From contig JBAMDO010000095.1 in assembly GCA_037074765.1 (NCBI GenBank), positions 62,001 through 126,000 on the forward strand: DNA of 64,000 bases, written 5' to 3'. The position numbers and the translations under genes were made by a program. This stretch comes from Mansonella perstans. Taxonomy: Eukaryota; Nematoda; Chromadorea; Rhabditida; Onchocercidae. The notes under the pieces are model-generated. The model made no database searches. It saw nothing but the letters and a program-made list of their open reading frames with translations, and was not told where the DNA came from. This document shows, in pieces, positions 12,059-21,961 of the stretch (the stretch's first letter is position 1; every line of letters starts with the position of its first letter).

Positions 12059-13421
12059 ATGACTCAAACAAATGCAGTAACTAAGAAACACGGTAAGAAA
12101 ACCTTGCTGCTATCTAAGGAGATAACTTCATGTAATCCATTACTACCAAAACGAAAAGAAGAAGCTTTAGTCCTATTTCACATGGGTCACAATTTTCCTT
12201 TATATCAAAAGATTAATTTAGCGACTAGATTTAACAGAAATGCTGAACAAGAACTAAAATTAGCTCCTTCCTGTATTAGAAACTCTAAGTCATACCACTC
12301 AAGCGTAGCTCATTATAAGAATTCATGGAGATTATCGAAATACATGCTAATGTAATCGAATCTGACCAATGAATTACTATATGGTGTTAAAATACCAAAT
12401 GATGGATTTAAAAAATTATTGGCAACGACACGATATTATAATTGGAGCAGATCATTTCTTCAAATTTGTAGAATGAATATGATCGAAGAACTAAAATCCG
12501 GATTCTCATTACTTCATACGAAAGTTGGACCAATGATTGTTGGAAGTAGCGGCATGAATCAACTTTATCAAACAGATACAGCAGCAGTTGCAATACAATC
12601 TGTGTAGCCACCTTAAACTCTGCGTCAGAAATAGAAAATTTTTGGAAGTTAGAAATTATGGAAACACAGAAAAGACCTAATACTGACGACGATGACGAGA
12701 CATTGAAACAGTTTGGAAGATTCATGACAAAATCTAGCAAAAAAATCGAATTACAAATCAAAAAAAAAATGAAAGAATCAAAGGATAAATTAGGTAGCAA
12801 TTTTGGACTATACTTAGAAAGTCTAAAAAATCTTGTCAAACGACTGCAATAGGAATCAATTCTTAACTTTTATGATAACATAACCAAAGAATAAAAACAG
12901 TTAGACAAAACGAAATGAGTGGACTCCAATGAGAAGATGGATGAGGTAATAATTCTAATAAAAACTCTGCTAAACTAAGAATCAAATATGACGCTTCAGC
13001 GTGCCTTCAAGGAAAGAAGATTTTTCTTTCCCTAAAGGTGTGCTGCGTCATACACGATTCTTAGTTTAGTAGTGTACTTATGGGTGTTGATACGCCATGA
13101 TGCGGTAAATAACGTACAACACCCATCTTTACATTGAAGACCGTACTTCGATTGTGTCTAATTATTTTTGTCCCTTGATCATATTGTCATATAGGTTGAG
13201 AATTGATTCCTGTTGTAATCGTTTGAGCAAATTCGTTAGACGTCCCAAGCACAGTCCAAAATTGTTGCTCAATTTAGCCTTTGATTCTTTCCATGGCCAT
13301 CTCATTCTTATGAATCCTTTAAGCTGTTTCAGTGCCTCGTCATCATCGTCGATATTAGGTCCTTCCTGTATTCCTATGGTTTCTAGCTACCAAAGATTTT
13401 TATTTCTAACCCGGAGTTAAG
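12059..13421 (+). mobile_element. BEL/Pao retrotransposon fragments in a fold-back arrangement
   Basis: The plus strand from 12059 shows, across several frames, a BEL/Pao pol order. First comes a retroviral-type aspartic protease region (LLLSKEI, then FHMGH where an active enzyme has F-D-x-G-S; then [20 protein letters not shown]). The pre-RT spacer follows (DDDDETLKQF, SKDKLGSNFGLYL, LKNLVKRLQ), and then the start of reverse transcriptase (KYDASACLQG). From 13421 back to about 13027 the minus strand repeats the last part (DDDDEALKQL, RWPWKESKAKLSNNFGL, RIVYDAAHL). The two arms, about 12608-13026 and 13027-13421, are roughly 75% alike and meet at a short palindrome (GGAAAGAAG / CTTTCC). Both are broken by stops and frameshifts, and the protease aspartate is lost. 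No LTRs were recognised. Confidence 0.8.
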
Positions 13422-13488
13422 GTACTATGCAAACTATATTAGAAGCATGTGTCGTATTTGTTTGGAAAAGTTGGTTTATTTACAGTAC

Positions 13489-14509
13489 GAAATTATTCAT
13501 TCCGATTACCGTATTTAGCTTTTTTTTTCTTATCCCTTGCATAGCACAGGATATAAATAATTTCCCAAATATCAAATTGATAGCTAAAGTTTTTCAATTT
13601 GCAAAATGCGAACGATGAAAATTTGAATGGTAAACGAACAAACATTCGTTTACCATTCAAATTTATTTAGTTCATTAGCTTTAAAAAAGCTCGAGGAAGC
13701 AAAAGTGGAAGTTGGAAAAAGTATTATTTGTATATATTTAAGATGATGAATATAAATGTGTTTTTTTTTCCGGAAAATGATCGGATTCATAATCCGTTAC
13801 GATGAAATATGATTAAGCAAATTAGTTTGCTGTATAAGTTAAAGTAAAACTAAAAATCATAGCAAAGAAAGAAAAGGGATGAAAATGAATCGAAAATTCA
13901 TAAAGTACAAAGATCTAAGAACAAACAATTAACGCTGTTAGCATTTCATAAAATTAAACTTATCCTTCGTACAACATACAGAAGAAGCGCAATTGTCAAG
14001 CGCAATGAAAAAGAAACAAACGAGCAATAACAAAAATCCAAATCAACGAAACTGCTGCAGCAATTAGTGAAAAATATGCGACAAATGCAAATTCATCAGA
14101 ATATTACTCGGAAAAATGAACCGCTACAGCAAAAAAGCACACAAAGGTGAACATTATTAGAATGCAATTTTTTATGCCAATTCCGGGTATTAATTCCGGA
14201 ATTTTTTCAAATTATTATTCCCTATTCAATTTTGGTCATTTCAATATTATTCTCTTTTTGTTTTACTCAAATCATTTTCTTTATTTCATTCAAAAATTTG
14301 GAAATATTTTATTTTAACCACCAATTAATTCATTTTAATAATATGTTCATTTCGTAAATTTTACTTTCATTATTTTCCAAGATTACTTGGAAAAATATTA
14401 AAAGAGTTTTATTAAAATATTTCAAAATATGCAAGTTTCTAAAATGGATGACAAAACGCAACATGATGATCCTATTGCTGAAAATAACAGTGATGATGAC
14501 AAAACGCAA
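13489..14509 (+). repeat. Dispersed duplicated gene fragment, copy 1 (degenerate)
   Basis: About 1 kb is closely similar (same strand) to 45473-46703. It starts at a shared TTACAGTACGAAAT and ends at AAAACGCAA. Compared with copy 2 it has a palindromic insertion at 13619-13664, small deletions near 14010-14040 that break an otherwise open frame, and it lacks 208 bp present in copy 2 at 46417-46624. Beyond the homology, an open frame from the ATG at 14429 runs to a stop at 14600 and ends SYVKMNTAFVAWKEPHC; I do not recognise it. Copy 1 looks like a decayed copy of a gene segment, not a classical transposon. Confidence 0.8.
13619..13664. repeat. Perfect 20-bp palindrome with 6-base loop
   Basis: The arms AAATTTGAATGGTAAACGAA (13619-13638) and its exact reverse complement (13645-13664) are separated by CAAACA. 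The matching place in copy 2 of the duplicated fragment has only a single arm-like sequence, so the second arm was probably templated from the first. Confidence 0.9.
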
Positions 14510-15730
14510 GTAAAAGAAGAAATAGAAGCTTCAAAATGTGGGCTCAGTTATGTTAAAATGAATACAGCATTTGTTGCTTGGAAAGAGCCACATTGTTAGA
14601 ATTATTAATGAGATAAAATAAAAATAATCACTGCACTAATCAATAAAACTATTTCCAATCACTGTTTATCTTTCGAACATTTGCAGTAATAATTATCTTA
14701 AGGATTTCCTTAAATGATCGCTTGAGGTGTTTAATTTTTTAATTCTTACCAAAAAATTCTTTCTAATACATTTATTGCCATTTTTTACTCTTATTTATTG
14801 GGATTATCGCCTATTTGATCATATGTAGCTCGCAGATAATTCTCAATTATTGCACAAATGCTTATTAGTGAAATTGATAGTTATAAGTATCCTTTACTAC
14901 AATTTAATTAACTTTAAATTCTCTATGTACCAGATGTGTTGTTCAATTAATATTAGTAATTTGAAGATATCGAAAAAAAATTAGGGTTTGAGGAAAAAAA
15001 TCAATAAATTTGTCGGAATTTGATCAAAAATTGAAAATTATGTTATCTTCAAATTGGCGATAATCCCAATAAATAAAAGCAAGGAAATGTTTTCTTTCAG
15101 GACTGTCTAAGAGAATTGTCCATCAAAGATTGTGCGTTTTGTAGCCTAAATTCAGCTTCGTTTCATTTTTTATCGGATTAAAATAGGTATAAATTCCTGA
15201 GAAATCAAAACGGATGCCTGGATTACCTTTTTTCCTTCTTTTTTTTTTTTGAACTTATCAATAGTTTCAAGAGTTTTACGCTAAGAGATTGCAGATAATT
15301 CCAGTCTAAGCATGCCGTGTGAGCCATTTAGCAACTGTGGTAGTCATATAGCCAGAAATGGCCAACCGATTAGTCTTGGCTTATCGTTTCAAGTGATACC
15401 AACCAAACGTTGTGCAACAGTTGTCGGACGGGAACAGCGGTGTTAATTGCTGTTAATAATTGATACGATTTAGCACCGTATTTTTCGATTCAAAATTGTA
15501 ATTTTTTCGTTTTATTATGTTTGAAATTCGAAATATTGATAGCAGAAATCATCAATTAATATTATAGTTCGCTTGCCAGAAGCTTTCTTACACAATAAGC
15601 ATAAAAATAATAAAACTTTTATATGCGTAATTAACGCACAATTTGAAAATTAAATTTAAGAATGAATGTGGAAGCGAACGAAAGATTTGATGAATTCGTT
15701 CAACATATTAAATCAATAAAAGATTAAAGT
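14510..15730. other. Intergenic; one short unrecognised frame
   Basis: No secure gene. After the stop at 14600 the sequence is AT-rich. A less AT-rich patch near 15312-15455 holds a 47-codon frame starting MPCEPFSNCGSHIARNGQPI and ending VVGREQRC. It has no visible splice context or homologue I can name. It could be a remnant of something inserted. Confidence 0.4.
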
Positions 15731-16318
15731 ATTGCAATTTTCCCTTCTCGCTAATATATTTTTTAAATAATTTCATAACGTCAAATTTAGAGGTTTGGAA
15801 AAATTGAAGTGAAATGAAATTTCGAAATTGTACAAAAAATGTTTTGCATAAATTATTTTTTAACAATGCAGTATAACAACAGTATAACAACTGAAATGAA
15901 ATATTCAGTATAAAGGATTAAAAATTGACAGACTATTGTTATATTATCACATATGAAAATGGATTATAAATACACAGGGTGTACCATTTCAATTTGGGTG
16001 TGCATTTATAGATAGAATCCTTAACAATTCCTAAATGATTCAGTGATCTCTGTTAAACTCTGTCTACTAATATCATTTAGTATGTTTTATTTCATTTATT
16101 TCTATAAAAAATGTCAGCTGTCGATTCATAAACGTACAACAGTCTTTTTCTAACAAAATTATTTATTAAACTCTTTGGTCATGCAATCTGTATAAAGTTT
16201 GCTTTGCAACGATTGGATCTATTCGATTAAGTGGGAGATGAAGATAATGTATTAGCAATGAATGTTCGACTGTTCTTTTTTTGTTGGAAGGAAATTTTCC
16301 ATTTTTCAGAATTGACTT
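15731..16318 (+). repeat. Dispersed repeat, copy A (inverted partner at 38735-39142)
   Basis: This segment matches the reverse complement of 38735-39142. Shared landmarks include TTGCAATTTTCC, GGTTTGGAAAAATTGA, GCATAAATTATTTTTTAACA, GTACCATTTCAATTTGGGT, and a CACTTAATCGAACAGATCCA-type block read on the opposite strand. Copy A has about 105 extra bases near 16033-16138. The shared block at 16170-16250 is open on the minus strand in A and on the plus strand in B, giving related peptides (YLHLPLNRIDPIVAKQTLYR in A). Homology continues to a CCATTTTTCAG acceptor-like site at 16300-16310, just before the zinc-finger frame. Confidence 0.75.
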
Positions 16319-16388
16319 TAACAGTGACAAAAAAACATATTGGACCTCTAGTTCACCAGTGTATGCAGTGAATGAGAAACAAATAAGA

Positions 16389-16868
16389 ATGATGGGTATG
16401 AACGAAATGAACTCAACAACCCAAGAAAAGAATGCTAAACAGAAAGGTACGAGGAAAATGGCGGGTAAGGTATGCCAAAAGAAAGTAACAAATATGTGCA
16501 AATATATGAAAACTCATACGAGCGAGAGGCCTTACCCTTGTCTTACATGCAACGAAAGTTTTTCGAATTCAAGCAGTCTGAAAATCCATGAGAAAATTCA
16601 TATCGGTTCGAAGCCCTATTCTTGTCGTACATGCAACAAAAGTTTTTCTCAGTCAAACAATTTGAAAATCCATGAGAGAATTCATATCGGTTTGAAGCCC
16701 TATTCTTGTTGTACATGCAACAAAAGTTTTTCTCGGTCAAACAATTTGAGACGCCATAAGAGAATTCACACCAGCGAGAGGCCTTACCTTTGTAAGACAT
16801 GCAATAATAATTTTTCTAGGCTAGACAATTTTAAAATCCATGAGAAAACTCATAACCGTATTTTTTGA
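16389..16868 (+). CDS. C2H2 zinc-finger protein, four fingers
   Basis: An uninterrupted frame, open from at least 16281, first ATG at 16389, gives 159 residues from that ATG. It contains four classical C-x2-C-x12-H-x3-H fingers in a row: [33 protein letters not shown] and [11 protein letters not shown] with their HEKIH, HERIH, HKRIH and HEKTH halves. Linkers are IGSKPY, IGLKPY and TSERPY, close to the canonical TGEKPY. A preceding [13 protein letters not shown] looks like the back half of an eroded fifth finger. Such proteins usually bind DNA in the nucleus. An acceptor-like TTTTTCAG at 16303-16310 means upstream exons may exist, but that stretch is part of a dispersed repeat. The gene is short and may be a fragment of a larger family member. 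Confidence 0.75.
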   Translation: MMGMNEMNSTTQEKNAKQKGTRKMAGKVCQKKVTNMCKYMKTHTSERPYPCLTCNESFSNSSSLKIHEKIHIGSKPYSCRTCNKSFSQSNNLKIHERIHIGLKPYSCCTCNKSFSRSNNLRRHKRIHTSERPYLCKTCNNNFSRLDNFKIHEKTHNRIF

Positions 16869-18237
16869 TGGATTCGTGGATTTCTTCATTGTTTCGTGTA
16901 TTTTAGTGAATAAAAATTCTTCTCTCATGTTTTACTACACGCTTATTACACGTTTTGATTGTCGGTAAAACTATAATCCGCGTTGCTTGTCGGCGATTTA
17001 GATTGTTTGCACTCATAAAATACAATAATAAAGATAGAGAAAAGTCAGGAGATTTATCTTCTGATTGACGCGATAGTAGAGTGCGTAAAGGACCGAACGT
17101 CTGAGGCATGTTTGATGGCAAAAAATGATTGTGTAGGATTTTTTTCATACATACATATCCAGATTATAGACAGACTTTGATTTTTGGCTCATCATTTTTC
17201 GTTTAGAAAGTGATAGCTTTTAAAAAAACAAAAACAAATTCTATGGATAAAAGTTTATATTACTCAATAGGATTTATACGATAAAGAATATAATGAAAAA
17301 TCAACAAATTAAATGAATATCTTTTAATGAGATGGAAATTTGTTAACGAATGATAGAATTATTTGATAAGTTTGATATGATAATAATGTTTTTGTAACAA
17401 TTAAATTAACTTTTTCATAATGAAATTTACTTTTCTGACATATTTTAAGCTAATTAATTATATTTTCACAACTTATTGCATTTGCAATGATTTCTTTTTT
17501 AACTTATCAGTCATATGTGTTTAGACAAATTTAACATGTTGAAACCATTTGATGATTATAAGTGCAAAAAAAAGGATTGAACAAAAGAGAACGCTAGAGA
17601 GAGTTCCAGAATGATCTTTGGGCATCAGGCATAATAGATTTAATCGATATGTGGCAGAGATGTTTTTGCGCGAACATACTAGAAAATTCCGATTGAAAGA
17701 CTATATAAACAGAGGCTGTCATTTTTTAGTTTTAATATATCGGCAGAAACGGGCCTGTGGGTTACCTAATATTTGTTTGTTGATACTTTTACTACTATTA
17801 CTGTTATTTTACTTGTTCAATACCACATGGAATGGACAGTCCACTTGAATGCTTTTCGTAGATTTTGTCTATTTTTATTTTTCAATTACTTCATAAGGAT
17901 AAACAAATTGATAATCATTCGAAATGAGGCCACCACATTTTCCATTAACTTGGATTGTAGGAAAAAGTAAATCTTAAGATGAGTATTCTGACATTTTGGC
18001 ATTTTAAGCGGGTAATTTGTTTCGTTCCATTTCATTAGCTGAATTTATCAGGTAATCATACCAATAAATTCATTCTTTCGCACTAAGCGAGCAGGACTAG
18101 CACAGTATTCTTTACATTATTAGTCATATTTGGAATAATTCATCATTATGCAATTGCGACTTTTTCGAAAGTTTTTCAAATTTTGATTATGATGTCTTTA
18201 AATATTTCTGAATTTAGAAGAATTTGGCAATCTTTTA
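16869..18237. other. Intergenic between zinc finger and small HSP
   Basis: No gene seen. A TATA-like CTATATAAACAG lies at 17700-17711, about 540 bp before the small-HSP ATG, which is far for its promoter. I looked for alternating GAA/TTC heat-shock elements in 18000-18237 and found none with correct spacing. Confidence 0.5.
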
Positions 18238-18882
18238 ATGAATTCAACAATGTCACTTTTCCACTACAATCCTCGTGATTATTTCTACACTTCACCGATG
18301 GAACGTTTTATGGTAAATCTTCTTGACAATGCATTGGACGACAGATCATATCGACCGCTGCAAAGTGTTGCACCATATTGGCTACATCAACCGGTGCTGA
18401 ATGAGTGTAATATCGGAAATGCGGTTGGCGAAGTAATTGTAACTTTCCGCTTACCATTTGCTATATTTTTAAGTTAAATACGTACATAATTTGAACTTAG
18501 TCAAACGCATGATAAATTTCAGATAGTGGATGAAAAAGATAAATTTGCAGTCAAAGTTGATGTCTCTCACTTTCATCCCAAAGAACTTTCGGTATCGGTT
18601 CGCGAACATGAACTGATTATTGAGGGTCATCACCAAGAGCGTACCGATCAGGCAGGACGTGGTAGTGTTGAACGTCACTTCGTTCGAAAATATATCATGC
18701 CAGAAGAAGTGCAACCTGATACCATCGAATCACATTTATCCGATAAAGGAGTGTTGACAATTTGCGCGGCCAAAAAAATTTTGGGATCATCTGCAACACG
18801 AAACATTCCTATTCGAGCATCCCCGAAAGAACCGGCAGCAGATGATAAATCAGCGTCAAATAACACAGAACAGTCGAAGTGA
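18238..18882 (+). CDS. Small heat-shock protein (HSP20/alpha-crystallin family)
   Basis: Two exons, 18238-18432 and 18523-18882, join in phase 0 to give 184 residues. The N-terminal part (PRDYFYTSPMERFMVNLLDN) and the crystallin domain resemble filarial small HSPs of the OV25 type. The alpha-crystallin domain runs from about residue 67 to 148: DKFAVKVDVSHFHPKEL, a loop HHQERTDQAGRGSVERHF, then YIMPEEVQPDTIESHLSDKG and GVLTI. The C-terminal tail has the I-x-I anchor (NIPIRA) used for oligomer assembly. These proteins are ATP-independent holdases in the cytosol that keep unfolding clients soluble. A second ATG at residue 5 could also start translation. The intron is 90 bp with a GTAATT donor and a TTTCAG acceptor. 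I see nothing bro­ken. Confidence 0.95.
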
Positions 18883-19152
18883 AAATTTTTGCTATGATAT
18901 AGGAAGATCTTGAATATTGCCTATTTTTTTTCACACTTGCATTTGTAAATAATGGGTATAATTTAATTTTTGTTTTTGTTTTAACTATTTTATCAAACAC
19001 TTTCTTGAATTATTTTATTTCATTGGAAAAGCATTTAGCCTTTTTTTGAATTATTTCACATTAATTCGTTTTGTTGTGTATAAATGCATCATAAATGAAT
19101 TATTTTATGCGCATCCTTTCATATATAATAAATTAAAAGGAATGTATCTTAT
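18883..19152. other. Spacer between small HSP and BEL/Pao remnant
   Basis: AT-rich non-coding sequence. It probably holds the small-HSP 3' UTR, but no canonical AATAAA signal was picked out. Confidence 0.4.
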
Positions 19153-20844
19153 TTATTTGGTAGGAATTGGAATGCTTTCAATTTCGAATTTGCTAACTGT
19201 ACCTGCTTTGAATTCGACTCTTTTCCAATCAGACTTATTAACATTACAAGGTGCTATATATAACTTATTATCAACTCTATTAGCTATAATATCACTTCTT
19301 TGGAGTAATAATTTAGCTGCCAAGGTTGGGTTACTAGTAGATAACCATTCTATTAGAAGTAATAAGTTATTTCTATTTTCACAACTTCGTCGTTGCGTCT
19401 CAACTAATTGTTGCTTAAATTGTAAGTTTACAACATCAAAAATGTATTGGAGTTTAATATTCGCTGGGTCAAATTTACTTGACTTGTTTTTTTCTTCGTC
19501 GTTTAATTCCTTCATAATTAATTGGTCCTTGGAATCTAAGTTCATTGTATTTTTTGATCGCTATTGATCGACTCCTTCATCGATGATTATATCTCCATTC
19601 ATGAGATGAGGGTTAGAAAATTTACAAGTCGTGTCTTGTACCTTCTCATTTTTTTTTAAAAGAATGATGTTTGCAATTCATCTATAATAACATGCTTCTC
19701 GTATATCTGGGCATTATATTTCCCAATTCTTTTATAAAGACATTTACTTGTTACTTGGGTATTGTTCCATAGTATGATACTTGTTTCTAATACACATTTA
19801 CCACTTTATGTACTGCAGTGATTGGTATCATCAAGATCCGATAATAATCCCTTACCATCATAAAGGAGGAGTGATCCCTTTTCTAGTATGAAATTAGTGG
19901 TTGATTGACATCTTATTCCTAACCAACCGTATGAATATTGCATATTGTTGTTCGTTTCCATTTATTCTGTTTAATTCTTTTTAACGGTGATCCATTTAAT
20001 TCCTTCTGATTGTGCAAAATTATGCATAAATGGGAAGATATAGCAGAAATGATAGTTTCGTCTGAAACTGCTGACAAAGATAGTCTCAAAAAGGCCTTAG
20101 TACACACTGTCCGAGTAATATTACTACATTTGATTGCAGGTATCCGAACGTGAGTCCGAGTATAAACTGTGACTTGTGTCAATGTGACATTTTGATGAGT
20201 AATTTCATTACAATTCCATTTTTGTGGCATATTATTCTATTTTTGTGGCATATTAAAAGAAGTACCTGATATCCATTTACAATCTTGCTTAGAGTTTCTC
20301 TTAACTGCGGTTATGAGAATCAGTGGCATTAAATATAAACAATTCGTTATTGACTTAGAAATTGATCGGGTTTCATTTCGTATCCGTGTGGCCGCTCTGG
20401 TTCTCGTGCAATTGGTTTCTCCGGTTCTGAATTTTGAATTGGGGTTTCCGGAGTTGGTTGTTGAATAGTTTCGTTGTCTTCAACTTCTAGAGGATATAAC
20501 ATATTCACTAGCCTATTGAATAGCTTTCCATGTGGCATTTCTATCATAGCACTTCTTATTTCCCCATCTCGCCCTCTTTTGATTTCCTTTATTTTTGGTA
20601 ATTTCCACATTCCCCGGGGAATTTCAGGTTCGTTAACTAATACAATTTCTTGCTCCGAAGGTTCCCTTATATTAACTAATCTTGGGGAGATGTGATTTCT
20701 TTGAGTTCGTTCCTTTAAACTATTTAAGTATTCTCGTTTCCATAATTTCCAAAATTGATCTAACGCCTTATTTGTATGTGACCAATAAAAATCATGTAAA
20801 ATCATGTAACATATACTAGTACCATGCTCTCTCATTACATACAA
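19153..20844 (-). mobile_element. BEL/Pao retrotransposon 3' remnant (integrase C-terminus, env-like)
   Basis: On the minus strand, 20844-20347 encodes the region after the BEL/Pao integrase core, the DUF5641-type domain: FWKLWKREYLNSLKER, then GMWKLPKIKEI, GRDGEIRSAMI, and RLVNMLYPLEVED, ending with a proline- and glutamate-rich tail and a stop. Further 3', the frames at 20230-19919 and 19545-19153 are cysteine-containing and Leu/Gln-rich. They sit where nematode BEL elements carry an envelope-like glycoprotein; I call them env-like by position and weak resemblance only. Stops and frameshifts separate the pieces, and neither the RT nor LTRs are present here, so the copy is dead. It is a different part of the element from the fragments at 12059-13421. 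Confidence 0.75.
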
Positions 20845-21936
20845 TACATTCGAATTTGAGCAGGATTTTCTTTTTGTTTTAAAGCTATTATTTTCAATTA
20901 TTTCACTACTATTTTATCAATGTTTTATGGAAGTTGAGGAAAAGACTAAAAAACTTAACTAAAAGAAGGTAAAATTTTAGAATTCAAAAACTCTGTAAGT
21001 TTTATTTCAGATCAACTCTTTATGAGTATTCGGTTAAAGCGCTGCAAATTTCAGCATTTATATTAAAGCAAACAAAAGGATTACTATATTCGGAATAACA
21101 TATCGATTAAGTACCATTCTATAAAGTACAGCGCAGGCTTTTCAAAATTTTACCGCCAAAAAAAGTCATGTGACAGAAAACGATAGAATGCAGAAAAGTG
21201 AGAGTAAAGAAGGATTATGTGCAAAAAAGATAAAAGTTTGGAGAAGAGTACTGAGAAGTAGTTGGTGATTATCTTTTAGTTTGTCGCGTATTTGAACTTA
21301 TTGAACTATTGGGCGGCATAGATTTTCAAATGTTTTTGTCTTTTTTTCCTGAATTGTCACTTTTCATTATCCTGGAATTCGTTACTATTGATTATGGATG
21401 TGATATTTCACCTTAAAAGATACCTTGTTATTCTGAATATTAGGATAATAGAAAAGGATGGAATGGATTTCTTAAATGTTGCTTTAAAATTAACATTTGA
21501 AACGTGCAATTTGGTGAGTAAGAATACGAGAAATCCTTGTAGATGAAACTTGCTTAAAGTGATATTATGATGATATTTACAAAATATCAGTTCTTCTTTC
21601 AGATAAGATTGATCTAAAGTTACGAATTTTGAGTGGCGAGAAAAATTTTTGCTTTTTTGCGGTAAGTGATTGATCAACTGACTGATTGACTGATACTTTC
21701 TTATTTCACTTCCAATTAGCGCGGATTTATATTCTTGCGAAAAAACTTTTGATTTTTACAGGATGAAAGTAGCAGTGTAGCACTTGATTAAAGTTTTCTG
21801 AGAATTTGTCTGTTCATATTTTTGCAGCACATTTGTTTCTTATTTTAAAACGAGATAAAAGTAAATTTTATAGGTGAAAAAGGACAAAGATAACGATCTA
21901 GTTACTAATTTAGTGATTTCATTCAAAAAATTTATT
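20845..21936. other. Intergenic upstream of helicase-RBR gene
   Basis: No gene seen. Similarity to BEL/Pao stops near 20860. The rest should include the promoter of the next gene. Upstream exons cannot be excluded; for example there is an acceptor-like TTTTTACAG near 21752. Confidence 0.45.
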
Positions 21937-21961
21937 TCTAAAACAGTTTTATCCGCCATTT
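21937..21961 (+). promoter_or_regulatory. Probable trans-splice acceptor before the helicase-RBR ATG
   Basis: A pyrimidine/A-rich tract ending AAAACAG at 21946 lies 15 bases before the ATG at 21962. No good upstream exon with matching phase was found. In filarial nematodes this spacing is typical of SL1 spliced-leader addition. The site is seen; its use for trans-splicing is inferred, and it could instead be an ordinary cis acceptor. Confidence 0.5.

Noticed and set aside
12408..12839. Minus-strand 143-codon frame
   Set aside because: It is antisense to the BEL/Pao pre-RT spacer, which explains its similarity to the plus-strand frame at 13154-13420.
16543..16800. Minus-strand 85-codon repetitive frame
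   Set aside because: It is the antisense of the zinc-finger repeats; its periodicity comes from the fingers.
17618..17970. Frames with a Leu-rich stretch
   Set aside because: Low-complexity, no ATG at a sensible place, no splice context or homologue.
18000..18237. Heat-shock elements before the small HSP
   Set aside because: GAA/TTC blocks are present but none has the required two-base spacing.
19046..19567. Plus-strand 173-codon frame
   Set aside because: Shadow of the minus-strand BEL/Pao remnant.
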